NCBI GenBank assembly: GCA_029975555.1
Contig: JARKOY010000175.1
Coordinates: 1-64,000 of the forward strand
Direction: 5' to 3'
Source of the DNA: Spirochaetia bacterium
Lineage (GTDB): Bacteria > Spirochaetota > Spirochaetia > Treponematales > Rectinemataceae
DNA: 64,000 nt
Shown: positions 51,693-59,792 of the stretch, piece by piece
Layout of the letters: every line of letters starts with the position of its first letter
How positions within the stretch are numbered: position 1 is the stretch's first letter
The notes under the pieces: generated by a model
The model's input: only the letters and a program-made list of their open reading frames with translations
Told to the model about the DNA's origin: nothing
The model's database searches: none
Position numbers and translations under genes: made by a program

Positions 51693-53189
51693 ATGAAATC
51701 ATCATATATTTTTGAAGTTAAAAATATCACAAAGGAATTCCCGGGTGTCAGGGCGTTGGACAATGTAACCCTGTATATCAGACCAGGAGAAATTCATTCC
51801 ATAATCGGAGAAAACGGTGCCGGTAAAAGCACTTTGATGAATATCATATATGGCATTTTACAGCCAACCTCAGGGGAATTATTTTTTAATGGAGAAAAAA
51901 TAACAATTGATTCACCCAAAAAGGCCCAGAAACTGGGCATCGGCTTTATGCCCCAAGAATTAAATCTCGTTCCGCAGCTGAGCGTAGAAGAAAATATTCT
52001 TTTAGGCCATTATCCATTACGTAGAAAAGTCTTTCTTGACAAAAAAGAACAAAGGAGAATCGTATCTGATCTTTTGGCGCGCATTGATCCTCATATCAAG
52101 GCAGATACCATTGTAAGGGATCTTTCAGCAGCGCACAAACAGTTGGTTCAGCTTGCGCGTGCCATACTGTTCGACACAAAAATATTGATTCTAGATGAGC
52201 CTACTTCGAGTCTTACATCCGATGAAATCGAGCATCTGTTCGACATTATTGAATCATTTCGCAAGGCTGGGAATTCGGTGATTTATATTTCTCACAAGCT
52301 CAATGAAGTTCAAAGGTTGTCGGATACAATTACTGTTCTACGAGATGGCCATAATGTAGCGACGCTAGACCCCAAAACGGCAACCGTCGAAGACATGATC
52401 AGCAACATGATAGGTCGAAAAGCTGAATATAAAAATGAAAAGAGAGACTACAGTTATAAAGATAAAAAAGTTGTTTTGTCGGTGAAAGATTTCTCAAGAA
52501 AGAAAGAATTCCAAAAGATCAATTTTGACTTGTATGAAGGGGAGATTTTAGGCATAGCAGGTCTCGTAGGTTCCGGAAGAACGGAATTGGCCAAGGCTAT
52601 ATATGGATATACCGTTCCGGATTCTGGCACTCTGCTTGTAGAAGGCAAAAAAACAATCAATAAACATCCTCAAGAGGCAATAAAAAAATATTTGGCGTAT
52701 GTTCCTGAGGAACGACGACAAGAAGGTATATTCCCCATCCTCACAGTTACAGAAAATATTGCATTGCCTTCTTTAAATAAATTTTGCAAATATCAAATAA
52801 TCAATAAAAAATCTCTGAGAAAAGTTATCGATGAATATATTTCAAAATTAAAAATAAAAGTGCAATCGCAAGATGAGAAAATTGCACATTTGTCCGGGGG
52901 GAACCAACAAAAGGCCATTTTAAGCAGATGGCTTTTATCCGGAAGTAGAATCTTGATCCTGGATGAACCAACGCGAGGCATTGATGTCAATGCAAAAGCG
53001 GAAATTCATGACTTGTTGCGTACATTAGCAGCGTCGGGTTTGTCCATTATCGTCATCAGTTCTGAGATGGAAGAGATACTGAGCTTGTCAGATAGAATAA
53101 TTGTGATGAATGAAGGGGAAATTAAAGGAGAACTTCTTGCGTCCTCCGCTTCTCAGGAGAATATTCTCAAACTAGCTTTTAAGCATTGA
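51693..53189 (+). CDS. Sugar ABC transporter ATP-binding protein, RbsA-like (CUT2)
   Basis: A 498-residue tandem ATPase. Domain 1: Walker A GENGAGKST (about 37-45), degenerate signature LSAAHKQLVQLAR and Walker B ILILDEPTSS. Domain 2: variant Walker A GLVGSGRTELAK and full signature LSGGNQQKAIL, as in RbsA/MglA. It energises uptake with the following permease. The gene lies 117 bp after the binding protein, across the stem-loop. Confidence 0.95.
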   Translation: MKSSYIFEVKNITKEFPGVRALDNVTLYIRPGEIHSIIGENGAGKSTLMNIIYGILQPTSGELFFNGEKITIDSPKKAQKLGIGFMPQELNLVPQLSVEENILLGHYPLRRKVFLDKKEQRRIVSDLLARIDPHIKADTIVRDLSAAHKQLVQLARAILFDTKILILDEPTSSLTSDEIEHLFDIIESFRKAGNSVIYISHKLNEVQRLSDTITVLRDGHNVATLDPKTATVEDMISNMIGRKAEYKNEKRDYSYKDKKVVLSVKDFSRKKEFQKINFDLYEGEILGIAGLVGSGRTELAKAIYGYTVPDSGTLLVEGKKTINKHPQEAIKKYLAYVPEERRQEGIFPILTVTENIALPSLNKFCKYQIINKKSLRKVIDEYISKLKIKVQSQDEKIAHLSGGNQQKAILSRWLLSGSRILILDEPTRGIDVNAKAEIHDLLRTLAASGLSIIVISSEMEEILSLSDRIIVMNEGEIKGELLASSASQENILKLAFKH

Positions 53190-53200
53190 AAGGAAATTCC

Positions 53201-54145
53201 ATGAAGAAATTCATAAAAACAAAAGAAATGAGCATGTTTATTGCTTTGGCGATACTGTGCTTAATCATGACTGTCTCGACTTCGACTTTTATGACTCCAT
53301 ACAATATTGGAATTATCGCAAGACAAATTTCTTTTATTGCAATCGTAGCTATTGGCCAGACAATTGTTCTTTTGACTGGAGGAATAGATCTTTCAGTAGG
53401 TTCAATAGCAGGCCTGTCTGGAATTCTCTGTTCCCTCTTAATGACGAAAATGCATGTGGATACTCTTTCAATAATCTTTATTTCACTCGTCCTTGGAATA
53501 ATTTTGGGCTGCGTGAATGGCATATTAATAGGGCGTCTGAAGTTAAATGCTTTTATTGTAACCCTTGCTATGGGAGAAATTTATGGCGGACTAATACTCG
53601 TTATCACAAGAGGATATCCTATCCTCGATTTGCCGGAGAGCTTTGCATTTCTAGGTCAAGGAATGATTGGTCTGGTACCTGTACCAGTGATATTCATGTT
53701 AGTCATTACTGTTGTCATTGCATACATCCTCGAAAACACGCCATTTGGCAGGAATATTTATGCCGTTGGCGGAAATAGTGTAGCAGCAAAGCTGGCTGGC
53801 ATTAAAGTTGAAAATGTCACTCTCTATGTATATATGCTCTCTGGCATGTTTGCATCATTTTCTGGCTTATTGCTGACGAGCAGAATGAATGCTGGACAAC
53901 CAACTATAGGTTCTTCGTGGGTTATGCCGAGCGTAACTGCAGCTATTATTGGCGGCACATCATTGTCCGGTGGCGAAGGGACCATCATTGGGACCATCAT
54001 CGGTGCAGCCTTTATGGGCGTTTTAGCCAACGGCATTGTGTTGCTGAACATCTCTTCTTATTGGGAAAGAGTCATTACCGGTGCTGTTGTGATCATTGCA
54101 GTTGTCATAGATTTGCTTCGAAAGATCAGAAGCCAAAAGGAATAA
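53201..54145 (+). CDS. Sugar ABC transporter permease, RbsC-like (CUT2)
   Basis: A 314-residue membrane subunit of about ten helices. IAIVAIGQTIVLLTGGIDLS, SVGSIAGLSG and VKLAGI-type segments match RbsC. NAGQPTIGSSWVMPSVTAAI, then GGTSLSGGEGTIIGTIIGA, is the conserved C-terminal block. ATG 53201 follows AAAGGAAATTCC; an upstream TTG is unlikely. Works as a homodimer with the RbsA-like ATPase. Confidence 0.94.
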   Translation: MKKFIKTKEMSMFIALAILCLIMTVSTSTFMTPYNIGIIARQISFIAIVAIGQTIVLLTGGIDLSVGSIAGLSGILCSLLMTKMHVDTLSIIFISLVLGIILGCVNGILIGRLKLNAFIVTLAMGEIYGGLILVITRGYPILDLPESFAFLGQGMIGLVPVPVIFMLVITVVIAYILENTPFGRNIYAVGGNSVAAKLAGIKVENVTLYVYMLSGMFASFSGLLLTSRMNAGQPTIGSSWVMPSVTAAIIGGTSLSGGEGTIIGTIIGAAFMGVLANGIVLLNISSYWERVITGAVVIIAVVIDLLRKIRSQKE

Positions 54146-54162
54146 GATATCGAAATATATTG

Positions 54163-54196
54163 ATTGGTACCCGATTAATTGGTACTATCATACCAA
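54163..54196 (+). promoter_or_regulatory. Repeat cluster before deoR-type gene (possible operator)
   Basis: ATTGGTAC occurs at 54163-54170 and again at 54178-54185 (15 bp apart), followed by the inverted TACCAA at 54191-54196, all within the 59 bp between permease and regulator. DeoR proteins often bind such clusters, so autoregulation is possible. Confidence 0.35.
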
Positions 54197-54204
54197 GATT
54201 AAGT

Positions 54205-54981
54205 ATGAGACAGCATGAAATGTTAGGCAATGAACGCAGGAAAAAGATACTCGAACTGCTGCAAGAAGATGGAAGTGCGCGCGTAAAAGAATTGAGCATA
54301 TTATTCAAGGTCTCAGAACCTACGATTCGTCAGGATTTAGAAAAGCTCGAACAAGAAGGATATATTGTCCGGGAGCATGGGGGTGCTTTTCTCACCACCG
54401 TATCCAAACAAGTCGGGACGCTATCGCTTCAACATATGGAAAACCTCGACAAAAAAAAGATAATAGCAAAGAAAGCCGCAAGTTTTATCGTTCCGGGCAA
54501 TAGAATAATTCTGGATTCCGGCTCGACTATTACCGAGCTCGCAAAATGCATCACTCATATTCAGAATATTACCGTTATTACAAATGCTCTCAATATTGCT
54601 CTCATAATGGGCACAAACCCGACCTGTGATCTTATGGTTACAGGCGGCGAATTCAAAGCTCCAACCTTGTCGCTTACAGGGGAAAAGGCAGCGTTTTTCT
54701 TCAGAAATATATATGTAGATAAATTGTTCTTAGCAACAGGTGGTATTTCTCCTGCATTGGATCTGACCTATCCAAGCTTCAGTGATCTTATCGTCAAAAA
54801 TTCCATGATCGAAGTCTCAAAAGAGATATACCTGCTTGCCGATTCAACTAAATTTGGAAGGACCTCTTTCGCATCTCTGGGGTCAATCAAGCGTGTTCAA
54901 TATTTAATTACAGATGACAACATCGATGCAGAAATCGCCCGCCGCATCAGCGAAATGGGTGTAAAAATCATTATTGCTTGA
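54205..54981 (+). CDS. DeoR/GlpR-family transcriptional regulator
   Basis: A 258-residue repressor type: N-terminal winged helix (RRKKILELLQEDGSARVKEL, then VSEPTIRQDLEKLEQEGYIV and EHGGA) and a C-terminal DeoRC domain with NRIILDSGSTITELAK, which binds phosphorylated sugars. ATG 54205 gives the usual family length; ATG 54220 is also possible. It sits between the importer genes and the transketolase/kinase genes, so a phosphorylated intermediate of that pathway is the likely inducer. Confidence 0.92.
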   Translation: MRQHEMLGNERRKKILELLQEDGSARVKELSILFKVSEPTIRQDLEKLEQEGYIVREHGGAFLTTVSKQVGTLSLQHMENLDKKKIIAKKAASFIVPGNRIILDSGSTITELAKCITHIQNITVITNALNIALIMGTNPTCDLMVTGGEFKAPTLSLTGEKAAFFFRNIYVDKLFLATGGISPALDLTYPSFSDLIVKNSMIEVSKEIYLLADSTKFGRTSFASLGSIKRVQYLITDDNIDAEIARRISEMGVKIIIA

Positions 54982-55018
54982 TTTTTTGCATTTTATTTTC
55001 GAATATGCTCGAATCCTT

Positions 55019-55046
55019 TTGACAATTTTGTTTTATTTGCTATAAT
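55019..55046 (+). promoter_or_regulatory. Sigma-70 promoter before split transketolase
   Basis: TTGACA (55019-55024), 16 bp, consensus TATAAT (55041-55046), 45 bp upstream of the TTG start and its AAAGGAGG. It indicates a second transcript for the catabolic genes, separate from the transporter promoter at 50.5 kb. Confidence 0.82.
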
Positions 55047-55091
55047 AGTTCTATCTTGAACTCTGCATACTCACATTGAAAGGAGGACATT

Positions 55092-55922
55092 TTGTATTCA
55101 GTAGAACAATTAAAATATATTTCCACCGATATCCGAAAGAAAATAATCGAAATAGCTCATTCTGCGAAAGGTGGGCATATCGGTGGTTCACTTTCCTCAG
55201 TCGATATCCTTGTAGCGCTGTATTTTAACATAATGAAGCATGATCCTTCAGATCCATCGCGACTAGATCGAGATCGCTTTATAATGAGTAAAGGGCATAG
55301 TGTCGAAGGGTTATATTGTGTCCTTGCCAAGGCTGGTTATTTCCCAGAAGCAATGTTATCAGAATATGGGAAATTCAACACCATTTTTTATGGTCACCCG
55401 ACGCTAAAAGTGCCTGGAGTCGAAATGCCCACCGGTTCTCTTGGCCACGGGCTGTCCATCGCTGTGGGCATGGCTCTAGGTGCAAAACGAGACAAAGCCA
55501 CAAATCGAATATTCGTGTTGATGGGTGATGGTGAACAAGCTGAAGGCAGCATTTGGGAAGCAGCAATGGCTGCTTCCCACTATAAGCTCGACAATCTCGT
55601 AGCGATCATTGACAACAATAATCTCCAGATATCTGGGCATATAGACTCTGTAATGCGTTTATCTTCATTGAGGCAAAAGTATGAGGCTTTTGGTTGGAAC
55701 GTCGTTGAAATAGACGGGCACGATTTTCATCAACTTACAGAAGCATTAAACACAACACCATGGAAAGCAGGAATGCCTAATCTAATCATTGCCCATACAA
55801 TCAAGGGACGCGGTGTCTCCTTTATGGAAAATTCTGCTTCTTGGCATCATAAGGTCTTAACTGAGGAAGATTTTGAACGCGCAATGGACGAACTCAATCA
55901 TTCAGAAAAGGAGGCAATATGA
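55092..55922 (+). CDS. Transketolase, N-terminal subunit
   Basis: A 276-residue thiamine-diphosphate-binding half. AHSAKGGHIGGSLSSVDILV (about 17-36), RFIMSKGHSVEGLYCVLA, and the ThDP/Mg motif GDGEQAEGSIWEAAMAASHY followed by NN (about 142-173) are intact. Split transketolases move two-carbon units between ketose and aldose phosphates. The start is TTG 55092 after AAAGGAGGACATT. The stop overlaps the start of the C-terminal subunit gene (ATGA). Confidence 0.94.
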   Translation: MYSVEQLKYISTDIRKKIIEIAHSAKGGHIGGSLSSVDILVALYFNIMKHDPSDPSRLDRDRFIMSKGHSVEGLYCVLAKAGYFPEAMLSEYGKFNTIFYGHPTLKVPGVEMPTGSLGHGLSIAVGMALGAKRDKATNRIFVLMGDGEQAEGSIWEAAMAASHYKLDNLVAIIDNNNLQISGHIDSVMRLSSLRQKYEAFGWNVVEIDGHDFHQLTEALNTTPWKAGMPNLIIAHTIKGRGVSFMENSASWHHKVLTEEDFERAMDELNHSEKEAI

Positions 55923-56875
55923 CGCCGTCCAAAATCAGCTGTCGTCAATCATTCTCCAGAGCATTATGCAATATCGCACAAAAAAATAAGAATATTTATG
56001 TCATTACTTCGGATTCAAAAGGTTCTGCGACTTTAGAAAATTTCGAAAAAGCCTACCCTGATCAATTTGTCGAAGTTGGCATTGCAGAGCAAGATGCGAT
56101 TGGCATTGGAGCTGGCCTGGCAAAAACAGGGAAACGGGTCTTTGTGTGCGGACCGGCGAGCTTTTATTCTTCGCGCTGCCTCGATCAAGTGAAGGTTGAT
56201 GTTGCATATGCACATTCTGATGTCAAAATAATTGGTATTTCTGGCGGTGTAAGCTATGGAGCCCTTGGCAGTACCCACCATTCTCTCCATGATATTGCAG
56301 TGATGAGAACTCTGCCCGGTCTCGCCATATATCTTCCCTGCGACAATTATCAGACGACCGCAATTACAGAACTTCTCGCCAATTATTCCGGACCAGCCTA
56401 TATGCGCATGGGAAGAAATCCTGTTGCCGATGTGTATACAGAAGCATCGGGTGTTGTCTTCATGCCAGGGAAAGCGAATAAGCTCCATGAAGGCAATGAT
56501 TGCACCATTATTGCTGCAGGCGAAATGGTCCAGCCATCCCTCGGCGCCGCAATGTTACTTGAGAAGGAAGGCATACGGGTCCGCGTGCTGGATTTTTGGT
56601 CCATTAAGCCCTTGGATGCAGACGCAATTGTATCCGCCGCGCGAGAAACGGGCTTAATCATTACAGTTGAGGAGCATAGTATATTTGGAGGTCTTGGAGC
56701 GGCCGTCTCTGAAGTAGTGGTACAGACTGTCCCTGTCCCTATGAAAATTTTAGGATTGCCTGATGAATGGGCACCATCCGGCTCTTCGCGTGAGTTATTT
56801 GAGTATTATGGATTTACTGCAGAGAAAATATCAGATCAAATTCGTTCCTTAATGAAATGTAAACAAAGAAAATAA
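55919..56875 (+). CDS. Transketolase, C-terminal subunit
   Basis: A 318-residue pyrimidine-binding plus C-terminal domain half. VGIAEQDAIGIGAGLAKTGK carries the catalytic Glu that activates ThDP (about residue 57). YGALGSTHHSLHDIAVMRTL and a YMRMGR phosphate-site motif follow. VEEHSIFGGLGAAVSEV marks the C-terminal domain. Translationally coupled to the N-terminal half. The pair probably acts on a specific sugar phosphate rather than housekeeping flux, given its position. Confidence 0.94.
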   Translation: MTPSKISCRQSFSRALCNIAQKNKNIYVITSDSKGSATLENFEKAYPDQFVEVGIAEQDAIGIGAGLAKTGKRVFVCGPASFYSSRCLDQVKVDVAYAHSDVKIIGISGGVSYGALGSTHHSLHDIAVMRTLPGLAIYLPCDNYQTTAITELLANYSGPAYMRMGRNPVADVYTEASGVVFMPGKANKLHEGNDCTIIAAGEMVQPSLGAAMLLEKEGIRVRVLDFWSIKPLDADAIVSAARETGLIITVEEHSIFGGLGAAVSEVVVQTVPVPMKILGLPDEWAPSGSSRELFEYYGFTAEKISDQIRSLMKCKQRK

Positions 56876-56886
56876 GGGAATAGAGA

Positions 56887-58398
56887 ATGGAAGATAGCTA
56901 TCTGCTCGCTGTAGACCAAAGCACTCAAGCCACCAAAGCGCTCCTTTTTGATTGCTTTGGCAGACCGATTCACCGTGTGACTAAGTTACACAGACAAATA
57001 TACCCATCTCAAGGCCTTGTCGAGCACGACCCACTGGAAATTCTGGAAAATACAAAGGCTGCTATCTACGAAGTAATCTATGAAGCTCGCATTCCACTCT
57101 CCAGAGTTGTCTCTCTCTCCATTACCAATCAGAGGGAAACCATTCTCGCATGGGACAAGGATACGGGCTTGCCTGTATACAATGCACTTGTATGGCAGGA
57201 TGAGCGGGGAATGGAGCTATGCGATATCTATTCAAAAGAAGGGCTTGAGGGTCTGATCAGAAAAAAAACCGGTCTGAGGCTTGATCCGTATTTTTCGGCG
57301 AGCAAGTTGGCGTGGATAGTCAAAAATTCAGATGGCGCAAAAAATGCATTGAAAAATAGCAGATTAATGGCAGGGACAATCGACACATGGCTCATCTGGA
57401 ATCTTACAAACCATGCCGTATTTGCAACCGATTATTCGAACGCAAGCCGTACAATGCTGTTCAACATAAAAACACTTGACTGGGATGAGGAGTTGGTCAG
57501 CGCATTCGGCCTTTCGGGCATTCTGCTTCCTGAACCACGTTCGTCTGATGCTTGTTTTGGAGATGCTCAATTGCCTGGTTTTGACAGGAGACTTCCCATC
57601 GTTGGAGTAATGGGCGATTCCCATGCGGCTCTTTTCGGTCATAATGGATGGAGTCCAGGAGATATAAAAGCAACATACGGAACCGGCTCATCGATAATGA
57701 TGAATATTGGACCAGTGCCTAATATGTCCAAGAACGATCTGGTCGTCTCCATTGGCTGGGGTTTTCAGAAGACAATCTCATATGTTTTAGAAGGAAACAT
57801 TCATTCAACAGGCTATACGCTCCGGTGGCTCAGAGATAATTTAGGCCTATTTTCTTCTTATGATGAGGCAGAACACCTTGCAAAAGAAGTTCCTGACAAT
57901 GAGGGAGTATACCTCGTCCCCGCTTTTTCTGGTCTTGGGGCCCCTTATTGGGAACACCGTATACGGGCAATTATCACGGGGTTCTCTTACAAGAGCGACA
58001 AACGACATGTGATACGAGCTGGGCTTGAGTCTATTGCTTTTCAAATTAGAGACCTCGTCGTTCATATGAGTGCTGCAAGTTCTCTCCCCATTCACATGCT
58101 ACATGTCGATGGTGGCCCTACTCGTAACGCATTTTTGATGCAATTTCAGGCAGATATACTTGGCATCCCTGTCGTTGTACCTGCAATAGAAGAGCTCTCC
58201 GCGTTTGGAGTTGCATACATGGGAGGAATTTCGTGTGCAGTATTGCCAAATCCACAAGAAAAGGCTGCTATAAAAATTGAAACAAAACAATATTCACCGA
58301 CGATGGAAAAATCAAAACGGCAGTCGTTGATTGAAGGGTGGACATCCGCGGTTCTTCAGACAATCTCTCGAAAGGTTGATCAAACCAAGGGACTATAA
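56887..58398 (+). CDS. FGGY carbohydrate kinase, glycerol-kinase-like
   Basis: A 503-residue ATP-dependent polyol/ketose kinase. The N-terminal lobe starts LLAVDQSTQATKALLFD. SITNQRETILAWDKDTGLPV and VWQDERG resemble glycerol kinase more than xylulokinase. ATYGTGSSIMMNIG, GLGAPYWEHRIRAIITGFSY and VDGGPTRNAFLMQFQADILG are the conserved C-terminal blocks. It is 11 bp after the transketolase pair. With a CUT2 importer and transketolase, the likely substrate is a ketopentose, tetrulose or polyol; glycerol itself would not need transketolase. Confidence 0.92.
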   Translation: MEDSYLLAVDQSTQATKALLFDCFGRPIHRVTKLHRQIYPSQGLVEHDPLEILENTKAAIYEVIYEARIPLSRVVSLSITNQRETILAWDKDTGLPVYNALVWQDERGMELCDIYSKEGLEGLIRKKTGLRLDPYFSASKLAWIVKNSDGAKNALKNSRLMAGTIDTWLIWNLTNHAVFATDYSNASRTMLFNIKTLDWDEELVSAFGLSGILLPEPRSSDACFGDAQLPGFDRRLPIVGVMGDSHAALFGHNGWSPGDIKATYGTGSSIMMNIGPVPNMSKNDLVVSIGWGFQKTISYVLEGNIHSTGYTLRWLRDNLGLFSSYDEAEHLAKEVPDNEGVYLVPAFSGLGAPYWEHRIRAIITGFSYKSDKRHVIRAGLESIAFQIRDLVVHMSAASSLPIHMLHVDGGPTRNAFLMQFQADILGIPVVVPAIEELSAFGVAYMGGISCAVLPNPQEKAAIKIETKQYSPTMEKSKRQSLIEGWTSAVLQTISRKVDQTKGL

Positions 58399-58413
58399 AA
58401 TGGCCCCATCCCC

Positions 58414-59571
58414 CTACATCCACTTCTTCACCTTGAAATAGATGAGCTCTGCGATCACGACTACGGCCATGAGCCCAAGGGCGGCAGGATAGCCCCAAGG
58501 CGCCTCGAGTTCCGGCATGTGCGCAAAGTTCATGCCGTAGACGCCGGCGATGAACGTAATCGGTATGAAGATGGCCGACAGAATCGTGAGAACCTTCATG
58601 ATCCGCGACATGTTCGTGTTCACTTCGCTGAGATGGAGTTCGATGATCGAGGCCGTATGTTCGCGGTAGGATTCGAGCGCCTCGATCGCCTGGACCGTGT
58701 TTTCGTACAGATCGCGGAGGTACGGTGAAAGAGAAGCATCCATCTGGATCGAGTCGCTGCGGGCGAGCGCACCTATGGAATCCCGCACAGGCCAGACCAC
58801 GCGGCGCATCCTTCCGAGCTCCCGCTTGAGTTCTTGAACACCGTGAAGGAGGGCCCCATCGTCTTCGGCACCCGAGGCGGCCTCGAAGCTCTCGAGCCGG
58901 TCGCCCAACCGCTCGAGCACGATGAAGTAATTATCGACGATATTGTCCACGAGGGCATAGAGGAGGTAGTCGGCCCCTTGTTTGCGGAGCTTGCCCGCCC
59001 CTGCCATGATCCTGTCTCGCACTCCCTTGAAAGAGTCCCCGGGTCTTTCCTGGAATGAGATGAGAATCTTGCCTTTGAGTATGAAACTCACCTGCTCGTA
59101 CTCGATCGAGCCGTCTTCGTGCATCGTGAGCATCTTGGTTATGAGGAAAAGGTAGTCGTCGAAATTTTCGAGTTTCGGCCTGTGTTCGGTGTTGAGGATG
59201 TCCTCGATCACCAGCGGATGGATGCCGAGCATGGCGCAGAGTTTCTCCACCGCCCCGCCCGAAAGCCCGTTGATATTGATCCAGTTCACCACATCGAGGT
59301 CGATGAGCGCCAAAAGCTCGCTGATGTCTTCGGGAATGCGCATGACGGCGGACTTTTCATCATAAGAATAGAGAGAATAGGTGGCCAGCGTCGGCTCGAC
59401 ATCGCCTATGTAGCGGGCCGAACCCGGTGGAAGCCCCGCAGTCTCGACCGAAACCCCGGAGAACGGCAGCCTCGAGACTCTCCGCGGCCGTTTGAGTCCC
59501 TCCACGCCATGAGACCGTTCGTCCTGGGAGTCCGCCTCGTCTCGCCCCTTTTTTCTCAACGTCAGCTTCAT
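58414..59571 (-). CDS. corA: CorA-family magnesium/cobalt transporter
   Basis: A 385-residue divalent cation channel subunit that forms pentamers in the inner membrane. A large cytoplasmic N-terminal domain is followed by a long stalk helix (about 215-315) and two C-terminal helices (about 325-345 and 358-378) with the gating/selectivity motif YGMNF between them. ATG 59571 gives MKLTLRKKG, the usual start style. In-frame ATGs at 59628 and 59658 are possible but add an uncharacteristic segment. Ends 15 bp from the convergent kinase gene. Confidence 0.93.
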   Translation of the reverse strand: MKLTLRKKGRDEADSQDERSHGVEGLKRPRRVSRLPFSGVSVETAGLPPGSARYIGDVEPTLATYSLYSYDEKSAVMRIPEDISELLALIDLDVVNWININGLSGGAVEKLCAMLGIHPLVIEDILNTEHRPKLENFDDYLFLITKMLTMHEDGSIEYEQVSFILKGKILISFQERPGDSFKGVRDRIMAGAGKLRKQGADYLLYALVDNIVDNYFIVLERLGDRLESFEAASGAEDDGALLHGVQELKRELGRMRRVVWPVRDSIGALARSDSIQMDASLSPYLRDLYENTVQAIEALESYREHTASIIELHLSEVNTNMSRIMKVLTILSAIFIPITFIAGVYGMNFAHMPELEAPWGYPAALGLMAVVVIAELIYFKVKKWM

Positions 59572-59792
59572 AATCCGAAGACTAGCCTTTCGGACGTGAG
59601 AATACAAGTCCTGTGCCGGACGATACATAATACATCGTGCAGCTCCTCGCCATCGCACCGAAACCGTATTTTTTTACATTTTTTGTAAAATTTGACCTTG
59701 AAGCATCCTCCGAGCAATGATATTCTTCAAAATTGCTATTCTATAAAAATAGCACTATATCTTATCGTCAATCGAGGAGGGGAATCGGTCAC

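Noticed and set aside
55092-56875. Split transketolase as part of a sulfoquinovose (sulfo-transketolase) pathway
   Set aside because: The other expected genes (sulfosugar isomerase, SLA reductase or dehydrogenase) are absent; a kinase and CUT2 importer fit a simple ketose or polyol better.
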